A stretch of 64,000 nucleotides of DNA. Source: Phoebastria nigripes. Taxonomy: Eukaryota; Chordata; Aves; Procellariiformes; Diomedeidae. The stretch covers positions 558,666-622,665 of the forward strand of contig JAYKAV010002965.1 in NCBI GenBank assembly GCA_035582835.1. The letters run 5' to 3'. The notes beneath the pieces are model-generated. The model searched no databases and had not been told where the DNA came from. It saw nothing but the letters and a program-made list of their open reading frames with translations. Positions within the stretch are counted from its first letter, which is position 1; every line of letters begins with the position of its first letter. This document shows, piece by piece, positions 1-10,495 of the stretch. The position numbers and the translations under genes are program-made.

Positions 1-3000
1 TTCATTGTCCTTAGGTCTCACTTCAGTCCTAGCTATAAACTAAAAGAGATTGCATTACAATCTTCATAGTTACCTTTTCTACTTATACTGTGCAGCAATA
101 GTCTACTCATATTTACAGAATTCCTGATTAATTTATTTCTTCAACTTAGTATGTCACAGCTTATATTTAGGAATATTTCAATATTGTGTCTCATTATACC
201 TCATTATTACCCTTGTCTTGTTTGATTTTCTCTTCTCTTTTCTTATGGTTAATAGAGAAGTACTTGTATTTTATTTAATGTAAAATTAGAAAGATTGTAT
301 TCAGTCAATATTTCTGATGTCTATAGACTTTCAATCTTATTATATATGCAGGGAAAAACTCTCACATAGGTGACAGATAATTTTGATTGTGTCAAAATTA
401 TGTATTAGGTTTCTAAACATGACCAGCTCTTTGTCCCAGCATTAACACAAATTAACATGTTACAGTGCCTGGAATGTGAGTTCCTCTTACTGGAAAAATG
501 TGTAGAACCTCCTAAAAGGTATCACAGGTTAAATTCTAATACTAAGATTTAGACTTTTTTTCATTTTGTGCTTCAGAGATTTTTCAGAACATCTCAAAGC
601 ATGGGTGCAAATACGTGAAATAGAAATGGTAATTTCTTTTCTCTTCATCTGCAAGACAGTGNTTGCAGTTATTTTAAGGAGTTCTGTAAAGCTTCTATAA
701 AAAAAGAATGTAGCTCTGACCATAGGTAAAGGGAAGCTTTTGCAAACAGACCTTCCTTTTCCTCGTCTCCTGCTACACCTCACTGCTGCTTCTCCTCTAA
801 CTGGAGAGCAGTCACGAATGAGAATCAAGGTCACAGACTGACCACAGATGGGGATTCTCCCACCTCCATCACCAGAAAGCTCACAGAGCTCGTATAGTCC
901 CAGGGAGTATTTCTACATAACAGGATTACCTTCATTATTCTTGTGGCAGAAAACAGAGATGGAGTTATTGTGGAAACAGAGCCCTTCTCTGGCTAGCTGG
1001 CACCTCAGGAACACAGTGGCTTTGGGACACACTCCGTGGGGGGACAGGCTGTGTGACCACCGACTGGAACAAAGTAGGAGGGTCTATACTATCTGCCAGC
1101 GATTTTTAATATAGGACAACATGATTAGCCACACAAACACAGTTATTATGACAAAAGCTAGTAAGAGTCCACCTTTCACTCTGTTTTATGCTTTAGAAGA
1201 AAACATTTTCTCTAGAAAAAATTATCCATAAAAATATTTCTGTTGTTCAGTGTGCCCTTACTGAAAGCAACTGTATTTCAAAGCTTAGAGGAAACTGTCT
1301 TTCTACAACAGCTAGCTAACCAATAGAAAGAACTATTTCTGTGCCTTGTTCCTGCTACAGCAAGAGTTAAAATATATCCTTTATGTTTACCTTTCTCTGC
1401 TGCCTCATTGAGAGTTACAGGCACTGAAGCAAAATGCAACGCTCCCAATTGTGTCATTGGACCCAATGTTTGATCCTGAGAGAGAAAGTGTGCAGCTCCC
1501 AAGAACCAAATCTTTTAATTAACTCTTTGCTACAGATAACAAAAGTTTTCACTGTTTCTTACAACATATCAAATGCTCAAATATTAACATTTTTTAATTA
1601 CCTTGTTGCATTTATATTATGAAAAAGTACATGGAAAGTCAGAGTGGTTGGTAGGTTAGCACTGCAAGCCTGTATAGAGAAGCTGTAGAAGCTCAAGCAG
1701 AAAAAGGTGGGGGTTTATGGTATAGTCACTGTTGGCAGGCTGTAAACATCAGCACTTATTATTCATCCTCACAGAGGATGTATCTTAGAACAACCTAGAC
1801 TACCACACTCGTTGTGTTATATGCTATTCAGACAGTCTGTCTGCTTTTATTTCCACACCTTTTCTTTATTTCAAAGTGAAGGGAAATTGGAACAAAGAGA
1901 ATTTCACATTGTGTGTCACATCCATGCTATTTCTTGTTTAACACATTGCAGCTTTAAAAGCATAGTTAACCTGAAGTTTTACAGTTTCTTGGGTTAAGTG
2001 GGGTGTGTACATTGTGTAAAGTCACTGACTGGTTCATGGTATCAAGGAAACAAAACCTCACAAGACTCCAGCCTGCCTTGTGGCACCATCCAGCTTATTT
2101 TGTTTGTATGTCTGTCTGATTTTTCAGAATATCCAAGTTCAACCATTAGCTGTGTCATTTATTCCCTTACTTTCCTGACGATCTGGAACTTTGTCAGCAA
2201 ATAACCTTCACACAAGGGAGCCTTTAAACAGTACCTCCACAAACAAAGTCACAAGAGCAGGTTGCTGTTATTTTTGTTGCAGTTTTCTCAGCTTGCCTCT
2301 GTTAACAGTGAATGATAATAACATGATTTTGTGTAGCTACCTAAAAGGCTGTTCTCTGGGTTATGGTAATTGTTTCAGTGAAGTCCACAAAAGGCATAAT
2401 TGAATGTAAATGGAATAATTAGAAAATGGCTCCTGCAAATACCTAGGGTCTAAACACACTTGAGTGTATATGCTGCACACAAAGGTAAATAAAACCTTTT
2501 AGCAAACTGGTGTCTTGCTCTGACTGTTTAATTAGTCTTCCAACGGTACTTTTACATACGCTGGAATACAGACTGGAATATCGAGCTAGACATAAAGAAT
2601 TTGGCAAGTTCTGTCACATCTTCCTTGTCTAAGGCTCCAGTGACAATGATAGGCAAGGAAAATGGAAGGGATGATGCAGTAAGGAAAAATATCATGTCTG
2701 TTATATATTCACTAAAAGACTTAGCAGGGGTTTGGGTTCTGTAAACAACATAAATAATTAATCCCAAAGCTCTTTAAATTATTGTTGCCAATTTCATTTT
2801 CAATTTACACCTTCACTAGCATAGTTTATATTTAGGTTTACTGGAGTGTTGACAGGGTGTCCATAGTCTAAAGGATATTTTTTAAGCTCTAATAATCTCA
2901 AACACTCACCAAGCTCATATTCCTTTTTCCTTCCCTGTTAAACTACCTGTAGGTGGATTCAGCGCTATAACTGCAATCTTTTATATCAGACCCTGTAAAC

Positions 3001-3704
3001 CCAGTTTCTTAGCCCAAGACAGGGCACAGGCTCTTCACTTCTAAGAGTGCCCTGTGTCGGGGACCCTCCCAGCTTTTTTACAAAGCTCAGCTTGCAAATT
3101 CCACGTAGACTAAAAGATTGGCAAAGTTAAGCCATTTGTTCTCTTGCATTTGCATAGAAGAATATTTAAGACTAATAAAATTAGAAAAATAAAATAAGTG
3201 TTTTGCTCCAGCTTTAAATGTGAACACAACTCATTTGTGTCATATTTACTCAGCTTCTGTTAAGTTACATTTGTCAGGGAGATGATTAAGGTTAGACTGT
3301 CACTGTCCTATCTTGGATGAACAGGAGACCAAGGGGAAAATCAGAATCACTTAGGAGAGCAAAGAAGACAATTTATTTTACCCTTCCATTCTGTGAAGAA
3401 GCAAAGAGAACTAGTGAATGGAGGAACTCAGGACTTCTGTGTGCTGTTTATGGTAGCTGGCTTGCAGAGGCAGCAATAAACTACTCCATATAAGAGAATG
3501 ACATAATTCTCCCCAGTCTGGAAGAAGAGGTAAGAAGGGCAAGATTATGTCCAGAATTTTGTTGGCCATGTGTTCATGTGATACAGCCACTCCTATACAG
3601 TGTTTATTCTGGAAGCTTACAAACCAACATAAAGTGAATTAACAGAGACAGTACTAATCTAATTTTCTTTTGTTCCTTTTTCTTTCTCTTCTGTGTTCTT
3701 ATAG
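1..3704. other. Unique AT-rich DNA, no gene recognised
   Basis: I see no known repeat, RNA gene or convincing exon here. Short open frames (up to 101 codons) occur on both strands, but they have no family resemblance, no splice context and a composition typical of noncoding AT-rich DNA. A minus-strand frame at 2552-2767 was considered and rejected. Confidence 0.6.
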
Positions 3705-3809
3705 ATCCGGATGCTGAATTTCCTTATGCTACTAAAATGTTCTTCACTGCAATTTTGCTGCAGTTGGCAGCTGTCTGCATTATGGTGCAGCATCATTCCC
3801 CAGGAAAAG
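3705..3809 (+). other. Candidate exon encoding a hydrophobic segment or signal peptide
   Basis: A pyrimidine-rich tract ends in TTATAG at 3704 and a GTATCT donor starts at 3810, bounding 105 bases. Two of three frames are open. One contains an ATG at 3737 with A at -3, followed by MFFTAILLQLAAVCIMVQ and a polar HHSPGK. This is the shape of a signal peptide, or of one membrane segment if coding starts upstream. The exon would leave one base of a split codon (phase 1), which fits the candidate exon at 33343-33391. I do not recognise the protein. Splice-like signals also occur by chance in 64 kb, so this is a candidate and not an established exon. A noncoding transcript exon is the main alternative. 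Confidence 0.35.
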
Positions 3810-4223
3810 GTATCTCTTCTGCAGCTTCAGTAGCACATTTTCATTAGCCTTTGCATGTCTCTCTGCAACCATACAAGCTTCACAGAAGAAAACACTGTCT
3901 TCTCAGAACAAGCATCATGGACAGAATAGATTTTTAAGTGCTGTTCAAATCATTCAAGTCAGGGTTTAAATGCTTTCAGCATGTTTTCCTGGGGTAATTC
4001 TCTCACAGAGAGCAGTGTTATTCACCATGATCCAAGCTAAACCAGAACTCCCCATGTTGCAATCCTGTATCCAACATTAACTTCCTCTGCTGTTTGAGAT
4101 CAAGCCTTCAGTTCACATCTGAGAAGTTCCTCAGGACCATTGGTTAGGAGGACCATGTATTTAGCACCCAAAATTCTTAAAAGAGGAGGATCCATTATAT
4201 CTGTTCCTGCCTTGCTGAGTCAA

Positions 4224-4283
4224 ATGAAAATATATGTCTACATATTTGTCGAACATATTGTATGAAAATATATGTCTACATAT
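4224..4283 (+). repeat. 22-base direct repeat at a CR1 5' junction
   Basis: The same 22 bases (starting ATGAAAATATATG) occur at 4224-4245 and 4262-4283 with no mismatch, separated by 16 bases. The second copy abuts the first base recognisable as CR1. CR1 normally does not make long target-site duplications, so this is more likely a local duplication linked to truncation or repair at insertion. Confidence 0.8.
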
Positions 4284-4836
4284 GGTTGACAGCCGGCTGA
4301 ATATGAGCCGGCAGTGTGCCCAGGTGGCCAAGAAGGCCAATGGCATCCTGGCCTGTATCAGAAATAGCGTGGCCAGCAGGAGTAGGGAAGTGATTGTCCC
4401 CCTGTACTCGGCACTGGTGAGGCCGCACCTTGAATACTGTGTTCAGTTTTGGGCCCCTCACTACAAGAAGGACATTGAGGTGCTGGAGNNNNNNNNNNNN
4501 NNNNNNNNNNNNNNNNNNNNNNNNNNNNNNNNNNNNNNNNNNNNNNNNNNNNNNNNNNNNNNNNNNNNNNNNNNNNNNNNNNNNNNNNNNNNNNNNNNNN
4601 NNNNNNNNNNNNNNNNNNNNNNNNNNNNNNNNNNNNNNNNNNNNNNNNNNNNNNNNNNNNNNNNNNNNNATGGCCTCAAGTTGTGCCAGGGGAGGTTTAG
4701 ATTGGACATGAGGAAAAATTTCTTTACTGAAAGAGTGGTTAAGCATTGGAACAGGCTGCCCAGAGAAGTGGTGGAGTCACCATCCTTGGAAGTATTTAAA
4801 AGACGTGTAGATGAGGCACTTAGGGACATGGTTTAG
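4284..4836 (+). pseudogene. CR1 ORF2 C-terminal fragment
   Basis: The readable frame includes [16 protein letters not shown], then [18 protein letters not shown], the N run, [20 protein letters not shown] and a TAG stop at 4834-4836. These match the region downstream of the reverse transcriptase in the other two young CR1 copies here. The catalytic reverse-transcriptase motifs and the endonuclease are absent because of truncation, so the fragment cannot be functional. The gap is 181 bases, whereas the equivalent stretch in copy B is 205; the 24-base difference preserves frame but may only reflect gap-size estimation. Confidence 0.9.
4489..4669. other. Assembly gap (181 Ns)
   Basis: A continuous N run lies inside CR1 copy A. 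Its position within a high-identity repeat suggests reads could not be placed uniquely. Frames spanning the gap have no evidential value. Confidence 0.98.
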
Positions 4837-5447
4837 TGGGGCATGGTGGTGTTGGGTTGATGGTTGGTCTTGATGATCTTAGAGGTCTTTTCCAACCTTA
4901 ATGATTCTATGATTCTATGATTCTATTTTAATGTTTAGGTGTGAGTCAGACTCCTCTAAAAATACCAGATGCAGTTCAGTGCTTTGATTGCCCTGCCACT
5001 AAAATGGGCAGAGTTTTAGAGAGTAAGTATGAAAATAGCACCAAGCCAGTTCTATTCACTAACACTAACGGGCCTTTGATCATGTAATAACTCCTCCTGC
5101 AGGAAATCCCTTGATGGCATGTTTTCTCACTTATTACCTTCTCCAGACAATACTTACACAGAATTGTGTTAACAAAATGAAGACAAAGACAGATTATTAA
5201 ACACTGATTCTTCTTTTCACTCTCATTTTCTAGGTCCCTCCCTGCACAGCAGCTACACAAATCTCTCTTCACAGTACCAAATAAATGTTCCGTGAATGTA
5301 ATGTTCTTCACAGTAGGGGAAGCACAAGCAGCCCAGGCTAAAGAGGAAAAGCTACAAATGACACAATGCAACCTGCAAACAGATATCAAGACAGACAGAA
5401 CAGTACACCATACAGAATTATACCAGGATCACTGATTCTCCTGTGTT

Positions 5448-5564
5448 AAAAAAAGGGGGAAAAAAAAAAGAAAAAAGGAAAAAGGGTAGTGAGGGGAGAA
5501 AAAAGAAAAAAAGGAAAAAGGAAAAAGAAAAAAGAAAAAAGAAAAAGGAAAAAGGAAAAGAAGA
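5448..5564 (+). repeat. Polypurine tract, about 117 bases
   Basis: The plus strand is A and G only across 117 bases apart from T at 5487 and 5490, built from units such as GAAAAAG and GGAAAAA with partial mirror symmetry. Long polypurine/polypyrimidine mirror tracts can adopt triplex (H-DNA) structure and are prone to polymerase slippage. The 71-codon frame on the other strand is a by-product of this composition. Confidence 0.9.
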
Positions 5565-6103
5565 CAGACAGGTGAGGAGGGACTCAAGGCTGGTCAATCT
5601 TCTCTGCATATTATTTCTGTAGGTCATGTGCATAATCTCATTAATCTCTGTCTTCCCTTTGTTTCCATTCTAAGGTGAAGCTCCTGTATGTTTCCTAATT
5701 AGCGAAGTAATAAGAAAAAACATGAAGATCCAAATGCACCTTCACGTCCTTCCTTACAAGCTCACAGTTGGGCAGAGGCTCTGGCTGCTTCTGTAGTGGA
5801 GATGTCCCATGCCCTGGCAGCCACAACAGACACCTTTGGCTCATTTCCCAAATGCAGAGCTTATACAGAAGTCTATCAGCAGACTGTCTCTAGTCCGTGG
5901 TGTATCCAGAGCTCTGTGAAAAAGGGGCAACAGGGCACTCTCTGCCACTCCAGCAGGGCTGAAAAAGAACTAGTATCCTTTGGGGAGATGGGGATGTTCT
6001 GCAATATTTTGAATAAAAAGGGATCATGTTCCTGAATCTTGATTACTGACAAACCGTGTTTAGCACAAAGCTTGATTTATGAAACAGAAGCCTTGAGATT
6101 ATT

Positions 6104-6130
6104 TAAAAAACAAAACAAAACAAAACAGAA
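6104..6130 (+). repeat. Short (AAAAC)n simple repeat
   Basis: About five consecutive A-rich units with C spacers, the last slightly degenerate. Confidence 0.8.
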
Positions 6131-6700
6131 CAAATGAAATAAAGTGTATTGAGACATTCATCAGACCTATATGGATGAATTGATTAATATGTGTTTTCCT
6201 CTTGTAAAAGACAGCACTTTAAGATATTAACAATGTAACATTCTGAGGTCCAACAGCTCATATCAAGGCATTACATTTCAGTTTACATGAAAGACAGCTC
6301 TGCCATAAGTTGTCAAAATGCATCTGAGTGAACTAAATTAACTGAATTCTGGACCTAAATATCTTTTCCAAACTTTTTACACAACTGAGTTTGGTATATC
6401 TTCATATTTCACCTAAATATTTGAGACTTTTACATAAAAGACTATTCTAGATTTTAAGGGGTTCCTTATTGTTCACAGTCTTGTGAACAAGTATGATATC
6501 ATCAGATACAGTAGCTGCTCAAGAACATTGGGAATTCTGGTACTGGAGAAGAGTTTAACACAACATTTCAACACCTATCATCAGGTGTGTTTGGTAGCTT
6601 TTATACCAAATAAATGACCAATACTTTTTTGAAGAAACCTGGTAGTTGCTCATTGACTGACCTCTCCAGAGCTAAGAATTACTCTGCTGCTCAATATATT

Positions 6701-6719
6701 AAAAAAAAAAAAAAAAAAA
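6701..6719 (+). repeat. A19 homopolymer
   Basis: Nineteen uninterrupted A bases. No gene-like sequence precedes it, so it is not obviously the tail of a processed retrocopy. Confidence 0.9.
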
Positions 6720-7182
6720 GTTCAAACTAAATATTGCACAGTGTTGTAAATTTATTTATAAGCATCTTGATTAAACAATTAACACTTACAGCCCTTGAGG
6801 AATTTCATTCCTTTTTTAGTAGAGTCTACTGTAGGCTTTATGGATAGACATTTTTTTTTCCAGATTTCCAAGCTAGTTGTTTTAAAATTAAACCCTTTGG
6901 CTTTGTTCATACTAGCAAGTTAAGCAAGTGATTTCTGGCCACACTAGAATATAAAGCTCCCTGGCTTCTAGTAGTGTTTCGGGTGGGCTGTTAACACTCT
7001 CTCCTCAGAAATCCTGGTCTTGGCTCAGGAGGAGAGGTGCTGGCACAAGGTGATTTGGATGGGTTACCTTGCCTTAACAGGTAAGAGCTTTCTGTGATGC
7101 TTGGCTTTAGTGCCAAAGACCTTTTTCATCACATGTTTAATTTACCAGTATACAAAGAGCCTTGGAGAATAATTGGATTAAT

Positions 7183-8412
7183 TGGCTCATCTTGGGGGCG
7201 CTCGTAAGCCATGTGCGGGACAACCAGGGGATCAGGCCCAGCCAGCACGGGTTCATGAAAGGCAGATCCTGCTTGACCAACCTGATCTCCTTCTATGACC
7301 AGGGGACCCGCCTAGTGGATGAGGGAAAGGCTGTGGATGTGGTCTACCTGGACTTCAGTAAAGCCTTCGACACTGTCTCCCACAGCATTCTCCTAGAGAA
7401 GCTGGCAGCTCATGGCCTCGTCAGGTGTACTCTTCACTGGGTAAAAAACTGGCTGGATGGCTGGGCCCAGAGAATTGTGGTGAATGGAGCGAAGTCCACT
7501 TGGTGGCCGGTCACGAGCGGTGTCCCCCAGGGCTCCGTTTTGGGGCCNGTCTTGTTCAATATCTTTATCAATGATCTGGATGAGGGGATTGAGTGCTCCC
7601 TCAGTAAGTTTGCAGATGACACCAAGTTGGGCGGGAGCGTTGATCTGCTCGAGGGTAGGAAGGCTCTGCAGAGGGACCTGGACAGGCTGGATCGATGGGC
7701 CGAGGCCAACTGCATGAGGTTCAACAAGGCCAAGTGCTGGGTCCTGCGCTTCGGCCACAACAACCCCATGCAATGCCACAGGCTGGGGGAAGAGTGGCTG
7801 GAAAGCTGCCTGTCGGAAAAGGACATGGGGGTACTGGTCAACAGCCGGCTGAATATGAGCCAGCAGTGTGCCCAGGTGGCCAAGAAGGCCAATAGCATGC
7901 TGGCTGGTATCAGGAATAGTGTGGCCAGCAGGAGTAGGGAAGTGATCGTGCCCCTGTACTCGGCACTGGTGAGGCCGCACCTTGAATACTGTGTTCAGTT
8001 TTGGGCCCCTCACTACAAGAAGGACATTGAGGTGCTGGAGCACATCCAAAGAAGGGCAACGAAGCTGGTGAAGGGTCTGGAGAGCAAGCCTTATGAGGAG
8101 CAGCTGAGGGAACTGGGGCTGTTTAGCCTGGAGAAGAGGAGGCTGAGGGGAGACCTTATTGCGCTCTACAACTACCTGAAAGGAGGTTGCAGNGAGGTGG
8201 GTGTTGGTCTCTTCTGCCAAGCAACTAGTGANAGGACGAGAGGAAATGGCCTCAAGTTGTGCCAGGGGAGGTTTAGATTGGACATGAGGAAAAATTTCTT
8301 TACTGAAAGAGTGGTTAAGCATTGGAACAGGCTGCCCAGGGAAGTGGTTGAGTCACGATCCCTGGAAGTATTTAAGAGACGTGTAGATGAGGTGCTTAGG
8401 GGCATGGTTTAG
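7183..8412 (+). CDS. CR1 ORF2 partial: reverse-transcriptase palm plus C-terminal region
   Basis: An open frame runs about 410 codons to TAG at 8410-8412 with no stop or frameshift. Conserved retrotransposon reverse-transcriptase motifs appear in order, counting from codon 7162: motif [13 protein letters not shown] (residues 60-71), motif [11 protein letters not shown] (119-128) and motif C FADD (150-153). Motifs A and C supply the catalytic aspartates. The C-terminal region includes [18 protein letters not shown] and ends [12 protein letters not shown]. In the intact element ORF2 copies element RNA into DNA at a nicked target. Here the endonuclease and reverse-transcriptase fingers are missing through 5' truncation, there is no promoter, and the frame's start is arbitrary. 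It is a dead fragment that happens to be open, not a host gene. Confidence 0.9.
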   Translation, partial: WLILGALVSHVRDNQGIRPSQHGFMKGRSCLTNLISFYDQGTRLVDEGKAVDVVYLDFSKAFDTVSHSILLEKLAAHGLVRCTLHWVKNWLDGWAQRIVVNGAKSTWWPVTSGVPQGSVLGXVLFNIFINDLDEGIECSLSKFADDTKLGGSVDLLEGRKALQRDLDRLDRWAEANCMRFNKAKCWVLRFGHNNPMQCHRLGEEWLESCLSEKDMGVLVNSRLNMSQQCAQVAKKANSMLAGIRNSVASRSREVIVPLYSALVRPHLEYCVQFWAPHYKKDIEVLEHIQRRATKLVKGLESKPYEEQLRELGLFSLEKRRLRGDLIALYNYLKGGCXEVGVGLFCQATSXRTRGNGLKLCQGRFRLDMRKNFFTERVVKHWNRLPREVVESRSLEVFKRRVDEVLRGMV

Positions 8413-8503
8413 TGGGCATGGTGGTGTTGGGTTGATGGTTGGACTCGATGATCTTAGAGGTCTTTTCCAACCTTAATGATTCTATGATTCTATGATTCTA
8501 TGA
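7183..8503 (+). mobile_element. Young CR1 LINE copy B, 5'-truncated
   Basis: Sense-strand CR1 retrotransposon holding the second half of ORF2, the 3' UTR and terminal (ATTCTATG)n units ending near 8503. The 5' boundary is fuzzy: clear CR1 similarity begins around 7195 (GTGCGGGACAACCAGGGG) and weaker similarity reaches back to about 7183 or slightly further. Only single Ns (7548, 8193, 8232) disturb it. The unbroken frame suggests a young insertion. No target-site duplication was found, as expected for CR1. Confidence 0.95.
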
Positions 8504-9669
8504 ATTAAAGTGATGTGCAGTTTTGTATTATACAATACTACTCACTGTGGTGTGGGCATGCAAGTTAGTGTTGTAATACAGCCATCTAAATCTTGAAACC
8601 CTGTCAGGCTTAGAGTAAAATCTGCAAAACTGTGGATACTCCTAACTCACATCCATTGTAGCATGTTCTTTTAGTCATGGTCTTAACATGGATATTCTTA
8701 CACAAAAAGAAAAAANCACAAACTGCATAGTCAGCTCCCTTCCTTGCTTTTCACTTATTCAAAAAAGCAATACAGGATGTAGAAGGCTTAAGTTCACGTG
8801 CCCCTTCTCACTAAGGTAAGCTAAGGCTTTGATTTGAGTTGTCCTAGAAAAGTATAGCCATAAGGCTATAGGTAGCTTGGGGGTTGGGTTCTCTCAGACT
8901 ATTGTGTTGAAATTCTTCAGTTCAAGCCACCATAAGAATAGTAACTAGAATCATATTGAATGCCCTGCTTACTGAGTCCCACTGCAGAATGCTAGTTGTC
9001 TGATGAGGCAGAATGAATGGCAGAAATGGGAGAGATCAAGGGAAAAATTCTGCTTTAGTCCTGTAGGGCACTGCTTCAAACACAAGTCCTCCACATTCCA
9101 TATTAAGGCCCTAATGAAGTGGTACTTTCACTGGATAATGTGGCTCAGAAAAAGGATGAGGCACATTTGGACAAACATTTTTGAAAATACCTGTCAAATA
9201 TCNAGCCCTATAAACAAAACAGTATTAATTCCAAGTTTTATAATGCTGCTTTAGTTGATGATACGAGGTAGTGAGAGTATGAATATATATGGTATTGTAT
9301 ATTTACACAGAGTTAACGTAAAGCTGAACAATAAGAGTTGTGTAGCTGTTGGATTTGTCTGTCTAGGTGTCTATGTACTTTTATTAAAGTAACTCTTAGT
9401 AGCTGAAGCTTCACTAAAAGTCAGTGGGATATAGGATGCCAGAAAAATCTTTGTAATGGATTTAGGGTCACAAAAATTGTAACATGTAAAGTCAGACATC
9501 AGAACAAACAGAAACACTGTAGCCAGACTCAAGCTGTTATTTGAAATGTTTATGCTCTTTTGTAGTTATGTTGGAGATATGTTTTGTTATGGGGTGTTCT
9601 AACATACAATGCTTTCAAGAGATGATGTAGTATCCTTTTATTATTCTTTACTATAGCTGGATGCCATAG
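8504..9669. other. Unique DNA, no gene recognised
   Basis: Separates CR1 copy B from the first solo LTR. An 83-codon frame at 9003-9254 has no recognisable similarity. No repeats beyond short A-rich runs. Confidence 0.55.
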
Positions 9670-9908
9670 TACAGTGTGCTGGTTTTGGCTGGGATAGAGT
9701 TAATTTTGTTCGTAGTAGCTAGTATGGGGCTAGGTTTTGGATTTGTGCTGAAAACAGTGTTGATAATCTAGAGATGTTTTCATTATTGCTGAGTAGTGCT
9801 TACACAGAGTCAAGGCCTTTTCAACTTCTCATGCACTACCGACTGAGAAGGCTGGAGATACACAAGAAGCTGGGAGGGGGTACAGCCAGGACAGCTGACC
9901 CAAACTGG

Positions 9909-9954
9909 CCAATGGGATATTCCATACCATGTGACGTCATGCTCAGTATATAAA
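9909..9954 (+). promoter_or_regulatory. LTR 1 core promoter: CCAAT, CRE, TATA
   Basis: CCAAT at 9909-9913, a perfect palindromic cAMP-response element TGACGTCA at 9932-9939, and TATATAAA at 9947-9954. Spacing and order match the other LTRs of this family in the window. The CRE lies only 7 bases upstream of TATA. Such elements bind CREB/ATF factors; activity here is inferred, not shown. Confidence 0.7.
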
Positions 9955-10118
9955 CTGGGGGAGGGCTGGCTGGGGGACCGCTGCTCAGGGACTGGTTGGA
10001 CATCGATCGGTTGGTGGTGAGCAATTGTTTTTCATTTGCATCACTTGTCTTTCTTGGGTTTTATTTCTCTCTCTTTTTGTTACCTTCCTTTTCATTACAT
10101 GTTGTTGTTATTATTATT

Positions 10119-10162
10119 ATATTTTATTTCAATTATTAAAATATTTTATTTCAATTATTAAA
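10119..10162 (+). repeat. Perfect 22-base tandem duplication inside LTR 1
   Basis: Bases 10119-10140 and 10141-10162 are identical (each starts ATATTTTATTTCAATT). LTR 2 has a single copy of the corresponding segment, so the duplication is private to LTR 1 or its subfamily. It duplicates the region carrying the ATTAAA poly(A) signal. Confidence 0.85.
10157..10162 (+). terminator. LTR 1 ATTAAA polyadenylation signal
   Basis: ATTAAA lies about 200 bases downstream of TATA, as expected for the R region of an LTR. An extra copy at 10135-10140 arises from the tandem duplication. Confidence 0.55.
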
Positions 10163-10495
10163 CTGTTCTTATCTCAACCCATAAGTGTTTCACTCATTTT
10201 CACTCTTCTGATTCTCTCCCCCATCCCACTGAGGGGGGACTGAGTGAGCAGCTGTGTGGTGTTTAGCTGCCTGCTGGGTTAAACCACGACATACAGTTCT
10301 AAAGGCTAAAAGAAAAGCAGTAATACTTCAGATTGTGAGTACTCTGGCTTTACTTTTCTATTATTATTATTTTAAGGAAGAGATATTGCTAGAATAGAAA
10401 GGACACTTTAGTTGTTTACTATTTCCATTGTTATTACAAGTATAATTATTTTGATTTGTGTAATACAGTCATTAACTTAGACAATTAAATTTCAG

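Larger units (their letters stand above)
4284..4926 (+). mobile_element. CR1 LINE copy A, 5'-truncated, with internal gap
   Basis: This is a chicken-repeat-1 (CR1) non-LTR retrotransposon in sense orientation. It keeps the end of ORF2, a short 3' UTR containing the conserved block around TTAGAGGTCTTTTCCAACC, and the terminal (ATTCTATG)n repeats ending at 4926. It is severely 5'-truncated, as most CR1 copies are. Its readable bases are very close to copy B at 7183-8503, suggesting a fairly recent insertion. A run of Ns (4489-4669) hides the middle. Confidence 0.95.
4927..7182. other. Unique DNA with simple repeats, no gene recognised
   Basis: This stretch separates CR1 copies A and B. Apart from the polypurine tract, the (AAAAC)n run and the A19 run listed separately, I see no repeat family or exon. 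A 137-codon minus-strand frame (4976-5389) and a 79-codon plus-strand frame (5796-6035) have no recognisable similarity or splice context and are near the length expected by chance. Confidence 0.55.
9675..10291 (+). mobile_element. Solo LTR 1 of an avian endogenous retrovirus, ERVL-like
   Basis: A 617-base LTR begins TGTGCTGGTTTTGGCTGGGA and ends TTAAACCACGACA, so it has TG...CA termini. It is flanked by the perfect 5-base duplication TACAG (9670-9674 and 10292-10296). No gag, pol or env sequence adjoins it, so it is a solo LTR left by recombination between the two LTRs of a provirus. A 5-base duplication is typical of class III (ERVL-like) elements, whereas class I usually gives 4 and ERVK 6. 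The promoter block and ATTAAA signal order show sense orientation. Short open frames inside are not coding. Confidence 0.9.

Noticed and set aside
2552..2767. 71-codon minus-strand frame with a von Willebrand A-like look (IIVTGALDKEDVTELAKFF)
   Set aside because: Similarity is only impressionistic. No metal-binding DxSxS motif is present, and there is no matching exon boundary.
4976..5389. 137-codon minus-strand frame as a gene
   Set aside because: No recognisable family, no flanking splice sites, and near the chance length limit. Cysteine content alone is not evidence.
7393..8322. 309-codon minus-strand frame
   Set aside because: Antisense shadow of the GC-rich CR1 ORF2 of copy B; the same frame recurs antisense in copies A and C.
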